Positions 35,031 through 48,419 of a stretch of 64,000 bases of DNA are shown here, piece after piece. The stretch comes from Certhia americana (Eukaryota; Chordata; Aves; Passeriformes; Certhiidae), in assembly GCA_018697195.1 (NCBI GenBank), contig CM031858.1, positions 82,413,410 through 82,477,409 on the forward strand, in the 5' to 3' direction. Every line of letters begins with the position of its first letter. The first letter of the stretch is position 1. The notes under the pieces were generated by a model that did not search any database, was not told where the DNA came from, and saw only the letters and a list, made by a program, of their open reading frames with translations. Both the position numbers and the translations under genes were made by a program.

Positions 35031-38000
35031 CTTTTGCTATGATTACTATCTCTTAAGCTAAGAAATCCTGGGCTTGCTATTACACTGTAGTTTTATGTTC
35101 AAAACAAAAGAGAAGTACAGGAGTATTCTGGATCTGTGAAAAATCTCATCTTTTAAAATAAAATATATCCTAGTCATTGACTGTTTGGGAAAAAAATTGA
35201 AATTATACAAGCTGAACAAATACTGTGGTTACGAAAAATCACAGTATTGTATTAGGTTTAGGAAGGTCAGCACTAGTTTTATTTGCTATCGATGCCTTAT
35301 TAAGATTGGGAGCTGCTTTCCTACCATTCTCCCTGAAGTAGTCATGTATATGTCCCATTTATTACCTAATGCACAGCTCTGGTTGGAAAAAATGACTTGC
35401 ACCTGATTTTTCCAACAAGGCCAATGATCTCAGTTATAGAAAAAGACAGGGGATGCAGTATATCAGAAATCAAGACCTAAACATATTCTTCCACAGACCC
35501 TATTTGATCTTAAACTCAATTTATTTTAGACTAACGGCATTTAGTAGGGAGAATAGGAAGACCATTCAGGGCCATGTGTTTTATCTACATCAGTTTCCAT
35601 GTCTGACTCAACAACTATAAAATTGATATTAAATATAGTTTGGAGGAATTGTCCTGATTTAAATGAGATATTTCCTTATATTGTGCATAAGCAAAGCATA
35701 GAACTCTTTGTTGCCAGGATGCTGTGAATGCTAAATATTTGCAAGCGTTCAAGTAGCAACTTGAGAAAGATGTGTGCTGATTAAGGAAATCTGATGCTGG
35801 CCATTAGGCTCAGAAACTACTTCCATTTCATAAAGCTCCTGAGCAATTAGTTTTTCACTGCCACAAGTTACTAAAGTCTGAAAGGCGAGTCAAAGGAGAC
35901 ACTACTACACATTTTGTCCAATTTTTATACACTTCCTGCTGCAGTCTTATAGTCCACCTGGCTTGGTGCTTTAGTTAGTTTCAAGCATAGCTATGCAAAA
36001 TCTTCTTTTGCTCTCTAATCAGATGACTGTCATACAGATTATTTAGCGGCAGCAGCCAAACTGCCAGCTTCCAGGTATCTGCTGCATGTCCTGTAGTTTT
36101 AATCTTGTTTTATATATGGTGTTGTCCAGCTTGCTTTAGCTTAATTACTGCATAGCTTTGTTCAGCTGTGTAGTTCTTCTGCTTCTAAAGGTATCATGAC
36201 ATTACAATGTACCAAATCTAAGTAACTATGGTATAACTAACCCCAGTGAAATTGGAAAACATAAAAAATAACTCTGAGAAAACCAAGGAATGAACCTTCA
36301 ATGCTATTTTCCTCTTAGCAAAAACTTAGGTCACTGACAACTTCCTACAACAATCCATGGGAAGGGTGAGACCCTAAAGGGAAAATATTTTGATTTTATT
36401 GTATCACTAATGCTCTTTAGTAGAATTAAGAATATGGAATATAAGCGCTTGTAACTGGACTAAGTGGTTGCTATATTTCATTAGACTGTTACAGCATTAG
36501 ACCAGCAGTAAAGTCCAGTCATAGATCTTCATATAAGTTGTGGTCTCTTATTACACATCATGAACTTCAGTGCATAATACCAAGCATGTACCATTGGACA
36601 GTGTTGGAGACAGATTCCTGGGGTGAATGGACCTTGGATCTCACTCCAAGAAGTAGTTTATTGAGAATAGGCTTTGCAAAAAAATTATCTCAATGAAGTA
36701 CCCAAACTATTCTCCTAGAACCATTCTGAAGTATTTTCATCTCAGAGAGCAGCCCTCTGCATGCATTGTAATGCTCCTGCCATTATAATTGGAGTTTCTG
36801 GAGTGTTTCAGAAATCGTAGAGGATAGTCATTAAGACTGGTAATAGAAAACAGATATCTTTTCAACAAACAGATCAAGGGATGCAATTTAAGTTCTCACC
36901 CACGCTCTACTCTCATCCAAGGCTACAGCTGTACAAAAACATAAGTTAAATTCAGTACTACATAAACATCACACAAAAGCGAGCTGCAAACCTGTATCCT
37001 TTCCCTCTTTTACTTTTCCTAGAGAAGTACCTGTTAATTAACTGATGAACCAAAACAACACAGCCCTTATTTAGGGATGCAAAATACATCCAGGAGATAA
37101 AATAATACCTGCCTTTGCAGATGACTTCTGGCCAGTGAAAACAGGACTATGTTGTCCAAGAAAATTTTAGGTCAGATATTCCTTTCCACCTTCTTCCCCC
37201 AGATTCCTGTATAGAAATAGCACAAGCACAGTTACATCACAACAGGAACAGTCTTTCTTCTCTTAAAAAGACGGACTTCCATAACAATGATAAAAAAAGC
37301 ACAAAAAAATATTAGTCTTAGCATTGTGCCAGCAGCTTTTAAATATGAAGAACTAGTTAGAGGTGAAACCATTTAAATTACACAATTACTGCAAGAAATC
37401 ATAATTTAAAGATAAGTTCATTCTGCTATTATTGTTGGGCCAATTTCTGAGTCTGTGTAAATACTGATAAATCCCATTGAAATAAGTCTCAGTCCTCAAA
37501 GGCACCAATCACCTTGATACAAATAATTTCTGGGGTACAAATTTTTTAAGGGATGTTCAGCATTCCTAAGAGTGTGATTTATAGAACTCTTCTGATCAAA
37601 AGAAAAGTCACATCTCTGTGCCTTTATGTTTTTTTCAGCCATACTGATTTCCAAAAAGAAAAGTAGAAAGTCTTCTGCAGGAACACTACAAATGGACTTA
37701 TGTCACATCTATATTAAGTAACACTCAATTTATAAAATCCTAGAGTGTTCCTTGGCAAACAGCTTTGTTCATTTGAATTACTGCAAAATACTGAATATCT
37801 GAGAATATGCTCTTGGTCATCACAGCCATTCATTACAGAGTGAAAAACTGAATTTCCAATGTCAAGGACATAGTTTGAGAATTTTTTACAGGTGGAATAA
37901 CAGGTAGAAAAAGAATTGCAGAAGAAGTACATCTGTGAGATGCAAATGCCATATAAAGTAGAGAATCTCAGAAATTAAAGTGGAAGAGGCAATTAAATAT

Positions 38001-40955
38001 TTTCTTCTGTTTATGTCAAAAGTCATTAAACAGATTAAATTAAAATGCATGAAATTTCTGGGAGAAAAGACGTCACCATTTTATAAGCCAGAAACACAGA
38101 GAGTGGTGTAAACAGTCCTTGATAACACTCTAGCATTCCTCAATCTCCCTCTCTGATAAGGACATGTTTTGAGATAAAGATGTGTTTTAAGAAATGCATC
38201 TGTGACTTAAAATATTTAGCTATGACAGATCATAGAGGATTTTCACCAACTCACCACCCCCTCCCCATCAGAACATACTGATGATATTAATTACACTTTA
38301 CCCTCTAGCTATCATTGTAACAGAAAATGTGCTAAATACCTATTAGCTTAAGGAGCAGCTAAGTGAGCCTGGAAACGTGTTTTCTTTAACACTGCATGCT
38401 TTCTGATGTTGCAAACTTGGGTGAAGCATCAGTAGCAGAAAAGCTGTGAGAAAGACTAAATGAATGATAGATCTGATACAGTGCCAATGGATAAGGATTA
38501 AGTGCCTTCCTGTAACACAGCGGGCCTCCTCACTGTCAGAGGAAATCAGATGTGGGAAGGGAGGAACCACGTCTTGTATGGTTGAGTCCGAAGGTCTTCA
38601 GATGCTTTGAATTTTGACACCAAATCCTTTTGAGGCTTTGCATGGACACAAATTAAAAATTAAGTATGTTAAGTCTTCAGCGCAAGAATAAAACTTATTT
38701 TGATTTTCCAGAAGATGTGAGGATTGAAATCAGAAAGTTTAACTCAGAACAAATATTTATCCTGACTGAAATCCCATTTGGATAAATATATTCTCCTGGT
38801 AAGACAGGCATTCCTAATATAATATATTCCATGCCATATTTGCCAGAGGTAGCCTTTACTTCAACCCTCATCTATAAATAACTGCTTCACTTTCTTTTAT
38901 TACTTAAAATATTGTTTCGCTTTGCTTAAAGAGGGGGATATGATTATCATAACATTGTTACTGTTATTATAAGCAAGACAATAGCATTAATGCAATCACA
39001 AAGATGAAAAAAAAAGTGCAGAAAATGCCAGAGCAAAGGCTGAAAGCTTTAACCACCCTTCATGTATTTATTTGTATACCCAGGAAACCATAACATTCTG
39101 TGAAACACTGTGGAATATCTCATCTACTATAACAAACCTATGTATGGAACATATATTCTTCCTTAGAGTGTTTCTTTTATAGATTTGTGTGATCTAGAAA
39201 ACATGCCATGTGTAAGAAAAATTCTAGATTAGCATAATATGGGAATAATAGTTTAAATTTTAGAAGAGAAACATCTTATGCTCGAAGCTTTTATTCTGGG
39301 GAAAAAGTAAGCAAGATTTATTATGTGAATGGGTTTCAAACTTGGAATGGCAAAAACAAGTTGTAGACTGGTGCTGAATAGCTGCATAAGAAGCACATTT
39401 ATTTGTGCAATAAAATTGTACAAAGTATGAAGAAAAAAAATATAGCTGATATCAAAATCCACAGCAGTGTGAATTATAGATCAAGTGCTATGCAGTCTAC
39501 TGGGCTGTGGAAGACAAAACCCTACAACTTCAATGCCTTGTTGTAAAATTATTGGGGAAAGCATAAATTCATTGTGTCACAAAGGTAGACCCAGAAGAGT
39601 TGAGAATTGCATCTTACATGTAAGTAATGTAAATATGCATCTTCCCAGTGTCTGGGAAAGGTTATAGGAAAAGGCAACAAATTTAATTATTCTGGGATCA
39701 GTACAGTTCATGTCACCAGAAAAAAAACTCATCAACAAAAGGTACACAACATTTTTTGTAAGGATCACCTGTGATGAATCCATAGAATATGTACTTTCCC
39801 TCTGGGGGAAAAAAAACAAAACACAGAAGAAAAATCTGGACCAGTTTAGAAAGATGAGTAGAAAAATGAAGAGTAAAAATATATGTCATGAAATTATGTA
39901 TAGGAAATGTAACAGTAAAAGCTGTAGTGAAATTTATTCTTTTAGTTACCTGAGTGGTAAAATCAAAGCAAAAGACCAACTGAATATGAGGGGATGCTAT
40001 GGCAGGCCCTGTGGAGATGCCCAATGATTAGGCATAATTTTTTTCAGTCATTTGGAATCAGATAGCTATCAATTTAAAGATAATTGAGAAAAAATCAGGA
40101 GTTCATTTTGTAATAGAGAGGGAATATCTTGGTGGAAAAGATGCTTTCAATTCACCTAGACCTGAGGTAGTTTCATCCTAGGCACTGGTCGATGATATCT
40201 GATTTCTGTCAATGACTGTGTAACAGACTTCAGAGAAAAAAATAGTTGAGTAAGGTTTTTAAATCCATCTCCGATGGTATTCTCATATGCAAACCATGGA
40301 AAAAAAGCCACAGATTAAATTATTATGGACTGGTTACAGGATTGCTAATGTTCAAAAAGTCTCCACTGACGGAGCAGCTATTTCTGCCTCAGTATCAGAA
40401 TGATTGGAGCAATCTAGAAATATCCTGTGCAAGTCTGTCCTAAGTCTGGTTCGTATTTTCATATGTAGCCTGGGGATGAGACAAGAGAATGGTTTATTAA
40501 ATCTGCAACTGAGATCAAGCAGGAAGAGGACTCAAGTTATATCCGAAGTGAAAATGAAACTTAAGCTGCTGGGAATATGATACATGAAGGTAGAATTCTG
40601 CTGTGCAGAGTGAAATAGGTGGGAGAAATACACTTCACACAGAAAGCAAAAATATTCTTGTCTGGTACAGACATGCAAAAAGGAATCTGAAGGTTGTTTA
40701 TGCCCCATACAGCATTGGGAAGGCAAGAGCTAGAGCACTGTTCAGAGCCTAGCATTGCTGTTACAGGAGGAACTAGACCAGAGAAAAGATAATCTAGCAG
40801 AAAGAAGATTGAATAAAAAATTGGAAAACACTGAAGACAGCTGGGAGAAAGAGAGCAAAAAACCTCTAAAAATTGAGGGAACAGTTGGTTCATGTGATGA
40901 ACAGGGAGAGAAGTAATGGACTGTAGGTTTAATGGGGAAAATTTTAGCAACTCTG
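35031..40955. other. Intergenic DNA, no gene or recognised repeat
   Basis: No CR1, LTR or coding signature was recognised over almost 6 kb. The block at about 35690-36220 has the texture of conserved non-coding DNA and is discussed as a finding. A TGACGTCA-like half site (GACGTCA) occurs near 38069. Confidence 0.45.
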
Positions 40956-40958
40956 TAG

Positions 40959-41000
40959 GTTTGTTTTTTGGTTTTTTTTTTTTTTTGTTTGTTTGTTTTT
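40959..41000. repeat. T-rich tract
   Basis: T runs with G interruptions, including an uninterrupted T15, then GTTT units. Confidence 0.95.
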
Positions 41001-41059
41001 ATCTAGAAAGATTCTTGCATTGCTGGAACAAGTCAGAGAGCAGTTGACAGACTGTGAAC

Positions 41060-41148
41060 AATGGTAAATGATACTGGTCTGGGCCACGGGATGGGCTAAA
41101 TGACCTCATGAGTCTTCTCTTCCACTCCTATGATTACTGCTGCAATGG
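41060..41148 (+). mobile_element. Possible CR1 3' tail
   Basis: GGGCTAAATGACCTCATGAG followed by CTTCCACTCCTATGATTACT resembles the last 60 bp of a CR1 3' UTR. It is short and abuts the LTR that follows. Confidence 0.35.
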
Positions 41149-41819
41149 TGTGACCCATGCGTTCTGGTTTAGGGCAAATTTGGGAAGAAGCTTCCAAAGG
41201 GGTCTCTCTAGAAAGCAGATTCAAACACCCCCTCTCTCAATAGATTCGGAAAAAGATTTTCTTGGAGAAAAGTGGAAAAAAAATGTTTATTTAACAAGAG
41301 AAGTATTCACAAGCATAAAAAAAAGAATAATATTAAACAATAAAACCTCTCGCTGCTCTGAAGAGATGACAAATCCAGAAAGTCCTTGCTGTGGGTTGTA
41401 GCTTGGCTTGCTCAATCTCTTCCCAGTCCCTCCGGTGATGGAAAATGCCGCATCCCGGGTGGGCCACAGGTGTGAGCTCCCTGTGCTCTTCTGGGTTTTC
41501 AGTCCATTGCAGGGCTGATCAGTTATGAGAAAAAGAAAAACCACAGTTCAGGGAACTTCATTGCCTCATCTAGCTAAAAAAAAAAAAAAAAAAAAAAAAA
41601 ACTAACCAAAAAGCAAAGGAGAGCTGTCCGTGTGTGCTGTAGACAACACGGTCCGTGAGAAGGAACGTGGAGGAGCAAGTGCAGTTTCTCCAAACAAACT
41701 GTGCACTTCTTCTCCCCTCCTTCCCTCTTGGAAGCAGCCTTAAGGGTGCAGACCTTAATATCCACCATAGACAGACCAGATAACTGGGGATACAAGCATT
41801 GTAAAGTCACCCTAGGACA
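41149..41819 (-). mobile_element. Solo LTR of an endogenous retrovirus (ERVL-like)
   Basis: Read on the minus strand it starts TGTCCTAGGGTGAC (41819-41806), then TATCCCCAGTTATC and a run corresponding to TTAAGGTCTGCACCCTTAAG. This matches the 5' end of a bird ERVL-type LTR as I recall it. The plus-strand CACAGGTGTGAGCTCCCTGT block (about 41466) also fits. The far boundary is taken at TG (41149). No coding region or second LTR is adjacent, so it is a solo LTR. A 26-base A tract (41576-41601) interrupts it. I could not find a clean target-site duplication. Confidence 0.62.
41576..41601. repeat. A26 homopolymer inside the solo LTR
   Basis: An uninterrupted run of 26 A, following CATCTAGCT. Confidence 0.95.
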
Positions 41820-42701
41820 CCATGAAATTCAGGTAATTGCAAGTTCTGTACTACATGGTCGGTTCTATTTCCTGGAGTCTTTAAAGCAGCTCTGAGATAT
41901 GCGATAAATAGAAACACTGTTTTGGAAAAAGCTTGGTTCAACATAGTCTTGATTTGCAATGACTACTGGCCTGTCTACTAGCATATTCTGTGTTATGCAG
42001 ACTTTAAAAATATTTCACCAGGTGGTGCTGTTACACATAACCTTCCAAGCCTTATCCTACCCCCCGGGCATATGGGCACGTGGCAGTCTTGGGAAAGCAT
42101 CTGTGGATTGTGCAAAAGTGTACCTAGAGGCAGAATTATGTTTAGTGTTTGATATAGCTGAAGGAGTTGTGAAAAGACAGGTTGTCTAAAAGGCTGCGTG
42201 GCCGGCTTAATTTTGGACTGTACAAAGGATATGGTACATTCTATATGTGCATATTAATGTGTCTGTGTATGTCCATTTTATAGATATATTTCCTTTACTG
42301 ATCTCTCTGTCCTTCAAAGTCCTGGATATGACAACAGAAGGATCATACTGTCTCTGAGCAGAACATTGCCATCTATAAGTGGTGCATATAAAGCTGTGAT
42401 ATCTAAACCTATGCTCTGTGAATGTACTATGAAAAGCAGAATTAATATTAATTCATTTAGGGACTATTTTTATTATACAGCACGACAATACAAGTGTTTT
42501 GTTACATGGATAACAAAGATAAGCCTTATATTTATTTAAATTAAACCAAACGAGCTTTGGGAGACTATAATTCTGCTTTCTAAATACAGAAAATGTTTAT
42601 ATTGTCCTCTTAATGTTCTCTTTTATAAAATGAGGACATTATGATATATTAATAAAAACATAGTATACATAAAAACTTTTATTAAAACTATGAAAAAAAA
42701 A

Positions 42702-43130
42702 AATCATACAATCTATAAAGCTAATCTAGAAGCAACTTCAACGACCATCTAATCCAAGTACGTTCCTGGTCAAAGGAACAACACCCAACTAGATCAGGTT
42801 GCCCAGGGCCTTGTGCAGGTGAATGGATGGGGATTCCACAGTCTCTCTAGAAAATTTCTTCTAGGGCTTAACAGATTTCTTTTGAAATTGCTTCCCTTGA
42901 ATCTAATCAGACTCCTTTGTGTCATAACTTAGATCCATTATCCCTATGCAATGCATTCTGCATTCTTGAGAGGAGCCTGGCTCCATTTTCTCTATGCCAT
43001 TCTATTAAGAATTTCTTAAAAAGAAGTAAGAAACTCTCCTGACTTCTCATCCTAAGGCTAAAAACATTCTGTTGTCTCATTCTCTCCCACATGTGTTCCA
43101 GCCCCAATCAGCTCCACTGAACTCACTCTT
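42702..43130 (-). mobile_element. CR1 LINE 3' portion
   Basis: It begins with decayed terminal octamers (AATCATACAATC). It continues with CGACCATCTAATCCAAGTAC, AGATCAGGTTGCCCAGGGCC, GATTCCACAGTCTCTCTAGA and the ACATGTGTTCCAGCCCCAAT segment (43089). It is degenerate. The next copy repeats the same consensus segment, so the two are probably separate insertions or a duplication. Confidence 0.85.
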
Positions 43131-43259
43131 ATAAGTCAACATTTTTAAGATGCAATTTGTGCTGCTGTGGTTGCTGCTTGTCCCATCCTCATCTATCTCT
43201 GAAAATAATCTGCCACAGATTTTTGTACATGTGCTTATTGAATAGTTCAAAACAATAAG

Positions 43260-44860
43260 ATGCCTACTCACCCTTCTCTTCCCTTGAGAGTCAAAGTAAT
43301 CAGTTCTCCTCAGTGCCCTCTCACATGCCACATGCTGCTGCTGTCCCATAAGCATTTTGATGACATTTCACTGGACTCACACTGGGGTAGCAATGTCCTT
43401 TTACTGGGAAACCCACAAGCAGTCCAGCTGTAAATAGCCCACATGTGAAGTATCACCACCCTTGATCTTCTGGCTATACTCCTGCTATGTTGTTGTTGCC
43501 CATCTTTGCTGTAGGGACACCTAAAATAAACATTGCAGCCTGATGTTTATTTTACATCCTTCTTGAACACTAAGGTTTCTAACCCCTTTCCTACAAAACT
43601 GCTTTGAAACCAGTTGGTGCCCAGCCTGAATTGCTGTACAGAGGTACTCCACATAAAATTGTAGGACTATAAATCTCTATTTGTTGAACTTCATGAGTTT
43701 CCTCTCAACTTACCTCACTGAGCACCCTCTTAATAGCAGTCCTGGCCAATGTATTGATCCCCATCTTTTCTAGTACTTATCTTATCAAATGGACTACAAG
43801 AATACTGTGTGATACTATATCAAAAGTCAAGGTACATATCCTGTACTTGCTTTCCCTTCTCACAGAGTCTGGCCATGGTATTATTATAGGTGGGCAGGAT
43901 TTTCTCTTGCTAAATCTATACTGGCTTTTCCCTATCATCCTCCTGTCGCACATTTGCCTGGCTAGGGCTTCCAGGAGGGTTTGTTTGCAGTTCTGTGTAC
44001 TGATGTTAGACTAAAGGCCTGTTACAATTCAGGTTTGCCTCTCTGATCTTCCTGAAGATGGGTGTAATATTTAGCTTTTTTATGTTCATAAGGAACCTCC
44101 TTTATTTGCCATAACCTTCCAAGGACGATAAAGCATCGCCTTACAATGACTGTGTTCAGATCCCTTAGCAGCTTCAAGTAAAGTCCATCTAATGTTGTGG
44201 ATTTTGCATGTGCAAAACTGACTTGATTGCTTCCTAATTACTTCCTGAACAACGGATAATGCTATATTCCCAGAGACTCTGCCAGCAGGCTCAGTGACCC
44301 AGGAAACCTGATAGCAGACATTGTTGGTGAAAACTGAGACAGTTATAAGGCATTGGGTACCTTGGCCCTGTGTGTTCCCTTGTATGTCAATGGGCATACA
44401 GAAGTTATCATTCCTATTCTTTACATCTGTTCTTAATTTCAACTTCAGCTGAGCTTTGGCTTTCCTAACTCAAACACTGCCTGTTAAGGTAACATCTTTA
44501 TATTCCTGCTGAGTAGCCTGTGCACATCTCTGCATGTCATGGAGTTCCTTCTGATGCTTGAGCTCAGTCAGGGGGTCCTTGATCCTGTTGGCCTTCTGCA
44601 TCTGCTGAGAATGACCTATTGTTCTTTGAGGAGGACATTCTTGAAGAACTAACAACTGTCCTGGGTTCCTTTGTCCTTTAGATCATTTTTCCATGGAATT
44701 TTTGCTAAAAGAATCTCTGAACAAAATGCATTCTAACACCTGGAAGTCCATGGTTCTGATCTTTCTATTGTTTTGCTCAGTTTTCTGGGGATTTTAAAAG
44801 CCAGGACCTCAGGATTAATGCAGACAAACTCAGCCTTCCCACTATCAGGAAAATTCGCTT
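43260..44860 (-). mobile_element. CR1 LINE, long degenerate ORF2 copy
   Basis: On the plus strand it follows the reverse complement of CR1 ORF2 from the C-terminal end back through the reverse transcriptase. Segments recognised are CATTTCACTGGACTCACACT (43364), TTGGTGCCCAGCCTGAATTG (43614), TTGTTGAACTTCATGAGTTT (43681), the RT region around 43810-44120 ending GAAGATGGGTGTAATATTTA, GGCATTGGGTACCTTGGCCC (44350), GAGCTTTGGCTTTCCTAACT (44451) and ACATTCTTGAAGAAC (about 44636). The match fades at about 44860. Many stops and indels are present; the open frames inside are remnants only. Confidence 0.85.
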
Positions 44861-45050
44861 GCAAGTAACAAGTTATACAGAGCATCTCTCAGTGTTGTGT
44901 CTACATTATAATCTCTAGGATGGAAACTGGAGGTTTTTTCCTTTCCTCAATTGCTTGTTAAAAACATATTAACCTTTAAATTACAGACATCAAATAGGCA
45001 GATCAATAAATATTCAATCTGTTTATCTGTACAAGCTTGAAATAAAAATG

Positions 45051-45500
45051 ATCACAGGATAATAGGATAATTCAGGTTGGAGAGGACCTCAGGTCATCTC
45101 CTACAGGGTCAAAGCTGCTGACCACAGAATAGGGTGAGCTGTGAGGTCAGACCATGTTACTGAGGGCTTTGCCCAGTCTGGTACTGAAAGTTTCCAAGGC
45201 TGGAAACAGCACACAACTCTTTAATCAGATCCACTGCTCAATTGTACTCATAGTAGACATGAGGTCTGAACATGTCTTGATTCAACTTATGCCTGCTGTT
45301 TGTCATCATCTCACCCCTGTGAACAGCTTGGCTTCATCTTCCTAATAAATTTCTCATGGAAACCATCAGACTGATCTTAGGTTCCCCCAAACCTCTCTCT
45401 TCTCCAGGCTGAATAAGCTCTATTCCCTCAACTTGTCCTCATTTTATACCAGCAAGTTTACCATTTCCAAGTCAGTTTGCAGCATTCTGTGACATCAGCA
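45051..45500 (-). mobile_element. CR1 LINE 3' portion
   Basis: It opens ATCACAGGATAATAGGATAA then TTCAGGTTGGAGAGGACCTC, the reverse complement of the CR1 3' terminus. Later landmarks are TTTCCAAGGCTGGAAACAGC and CTTCTCCAGGCTGAATAAGC. It is truncated on the ORF2 side. Confidence 0.9.
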
Positions 45501-46585
45501 CCAAGCTCTCAAATGTCTTTCAGGAAACTTTTAAAATCCACTTGGAGTTTGGAAATCCCACTTTGGTAGCAGACACCCTGGAACTCTGGCATTGCACTGA
45601 GGAATATGGCAATGGCTAAAATCCCTATGGGAATTTATTTATAAATTCCCCAAACTGATGTTTTTAATCTCTGAAATGGGAAAAAAAAGGTAAACAAAGG
45701 GAAAAACAAAAGAAGGCAAAGAAGCACAGTACCTTACCAATATTTTTAGAGATTAAACCCTAAAAATATCAGGGAAGACATCACTATAAAATACTAAATG
45801 CAGCAAGAATTTAAAAGACTTTGTAACTTTTGTCAAGTTAAACAGTGTAGACACGATTCTTAATTTCTTGGAGGTAAAAGGTAGGCCATTAAATGTATTA
45901 TTAATATCAGAGATATCATTTCACTGCAAATAAAGCTCTGACTGAGAAATATCTGTGTCCTTCTACCACCTAATATATTTGTTAATTTCTGAATTGTTCT
46001 AGTAAGTCCAGCTGTTTACAATTTGGCCAAAGGACAAATTTAATATTTTCTTCATATAAATTAATATGTGCTTGTTGATTGACTCCTCCTCACACGTGGT
46101 AAGTTTTTCCCCTACTTATGCCTAACTATGTTCAAAGTATTATATATTACATTATATCTTCCTGGTGGTGTATTTTAGCACAATAAGGAAATGTTATCTT
46201 GTTCCTTTGGATACAGAGAAAGTAAAATAAAATATATCGTATTTTAATGGTCATGACTGGTTCATGACTATAATGATTGAAGACTACCCAATTACTTAAA
46301 GCTAATTTCTCATACTATTGCTTAAATTGGATATAAATAATACAGATTTTTGAGTAATCCTTTAGCTGAGGGATGAGTTTCACAGATTTTTTAATTTATA
46401 TGATCTGTATGACTAAGGACTTCTAAATGGTGGAACTCTTTACCTGCAAAGGTTAATGTATGGGGTTTGGGGTTTTTTTTTCCTAATTGGTAACTTCTGT
46501 GAATTATTTGACTTTCTTGACTAAACATGATTCATGTCTTTCAATCTCCCTTTTACTTGAACTCTTGTATGTGTACTTTTAGAAG

Positions 46586-46640
46586 ATATATATATATATA
46601 TATAAATATAGATAGATATAAATATAGGTATAGATATGTA
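46586..46640. repeat. (TA)n / GATA-rich microsatellite
   Basis: About ten TA units, then interrupted ATAGATAGATATAAATATAG. Confidence 0.95.
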
Positions 46641-47363
46641 GAAAAATAAGTATTTGGATATATGCAACAATCCAAAATTGTTCTCACATACAAAGCGGTC
46701 TAGAAAAAGACCTGGATCAGGTACTGCAAGCTGTCAGAAGGATTTCAAGAATTACACAATGAGTCAGTTAAGGATAAACTGATGGACAGAAGAGAGAGAG
46801 AATGTCCTCATAGAAGAAAAAGATCTTAAATTTCAAGGTTGAAATTAAATGGCTGGTAAATGGTTTTATGTAGTTTGAAAGAGGTAAGGAATTTGTACAT
46901 CAAGAAAATCCTGAAAATCCTAACCCAAATATACCCAAAATGCTATTTCTGAGCAACCTCCTGTTATTCTAAATAGGAAGTAGTTTCTTTCTGTAATGGT
47001 CAATATCATGATAAGAACTTAGAGTTTTAGAGGTATAGGAATGTTAATTGATTTACTTTGACTATTATTTGTGGGATGTTTTTCTCAAATGTTAAGGCAA
47101 CCTAGAGTGCTGGATATCCAGTGCCACACTGTCTTTGTACAGCTTGACACGATTTACCATACCCCTAAGAGAGTGTTACAAAAAATTTGCTGCACTTAGT
47201 AGACTTTCTTTTGTAGATCATTGTTGACCAATAAGAGAAGAATTAACAATTCTGCCCTGATATTAAATATGCTATAGAATAGAATAGTAGTATATATGAA
47301 CATCTATTCTATTTCAAGCATTTGAGCAAGGCAAATGTCTTACTGAAAACTGAAAGCATTCTA

Positions 47364-47392
47364 AAATATATATATATATATATATCTATATA
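47364..47392. repeat. (AT)n microsatellite
   Basis: About ten AT units, then CTATATATC. Confidence 0.95.
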
Positions 47393-48419
47393 TCTTTTTA
47401 CATACACTTGTGTTAATGATAGCTCAGATGTAGAGCTATTAGATGAAAGAATAACATCAAAGCCATCCATAATGGCAATTCTCACTTGGTTTGGAGCTGA
47501 CTTTGGCATAGGAGCTACATCCAGCAACAAACATGAGAATAATTATCCAGCTAAGCAACTGGGAAGTACTTGAAAATTTCCAGGCAGATAAAACTTGCCC
47601 TAAAAAATGTTCTGCTATTAATTTGTTTGCACTCATTGTTGTCTTAATGCTTGCTATTTAAATGCACAAAACCACTATTTGAAACAGGTTTTTATTTGGT
47701 TTTGGTTTTCATTTTCTATTATCATTTTTACTGATTAATATGTGGAACTTCTTGCTTTAAATGGTTGCCCAGTTCAGAGTTCCTTACATCCTTATATTCT
47801 TATATATCCTTATGTCCTTATAATCAGCAACTTACCCTATTAAGAAAAATTAAAAATTGCAGCTTAGTAATTAAATATGTGTCCTCAGACCTATAGATAT
47901 ATATCCTTTTATTTATTCAGGTGAGGTCCCCCACTTAATTTCTCAGAATTTCTCACAGCAATGCAGATTGGGGATGAACAGTATGAGCTCTCTGGACCCC
48001 TTCCAATTCTATTATCTAAGGTTTCTTTCAAATCTCTAGCCCTTTTAGTATCCTCATTCAGCAGCTTGCTCATCTGGGAAGTATATAAAGGAATCAAATC
48101 TTACTTGTTGAGAATTATATCATTGCTTTAAAATTAAGGAATGCCAATATGGAGGTTTTGTTATTACTATATTTATCTTCAATTAGCAAGCCATCATTAG
48201 TCATAGTAATAGTTAGCTATCATTAACTATGGTAATAGTATGAAAATTAATTACTGAAATTAATCCCTAATGCCTCCTTATGATGTTTCTTCCACCAAAT
48301 TAAAGACTTTTTTCTTTATTCCAGTGGTGACCATTCTAGATACAGTGAAATAATTGTAAGAACAAGCCAAGTATAAAATTACATTTCATACTGTTATAAG
48401 GGGCATTTTTCTCCTAAAA

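Larger units (their letters stand above)
45501..48419. other. AT-rich intergenic DNA with TA repeats
   Basis: No gene or interspersed repeat was recognised. Two TA microsatellites are listed separately. Frames at 47309-47530 and 47322-47573 cross the repeat and are not credible genes. Confidence 0.5.

Noticed and set aside
41574..41810. 78-codon minus-strand frame ending in a Phe run
   Set aside because: It lies in the solo LTR, and the Phe run is the A26 tract read in reverse.
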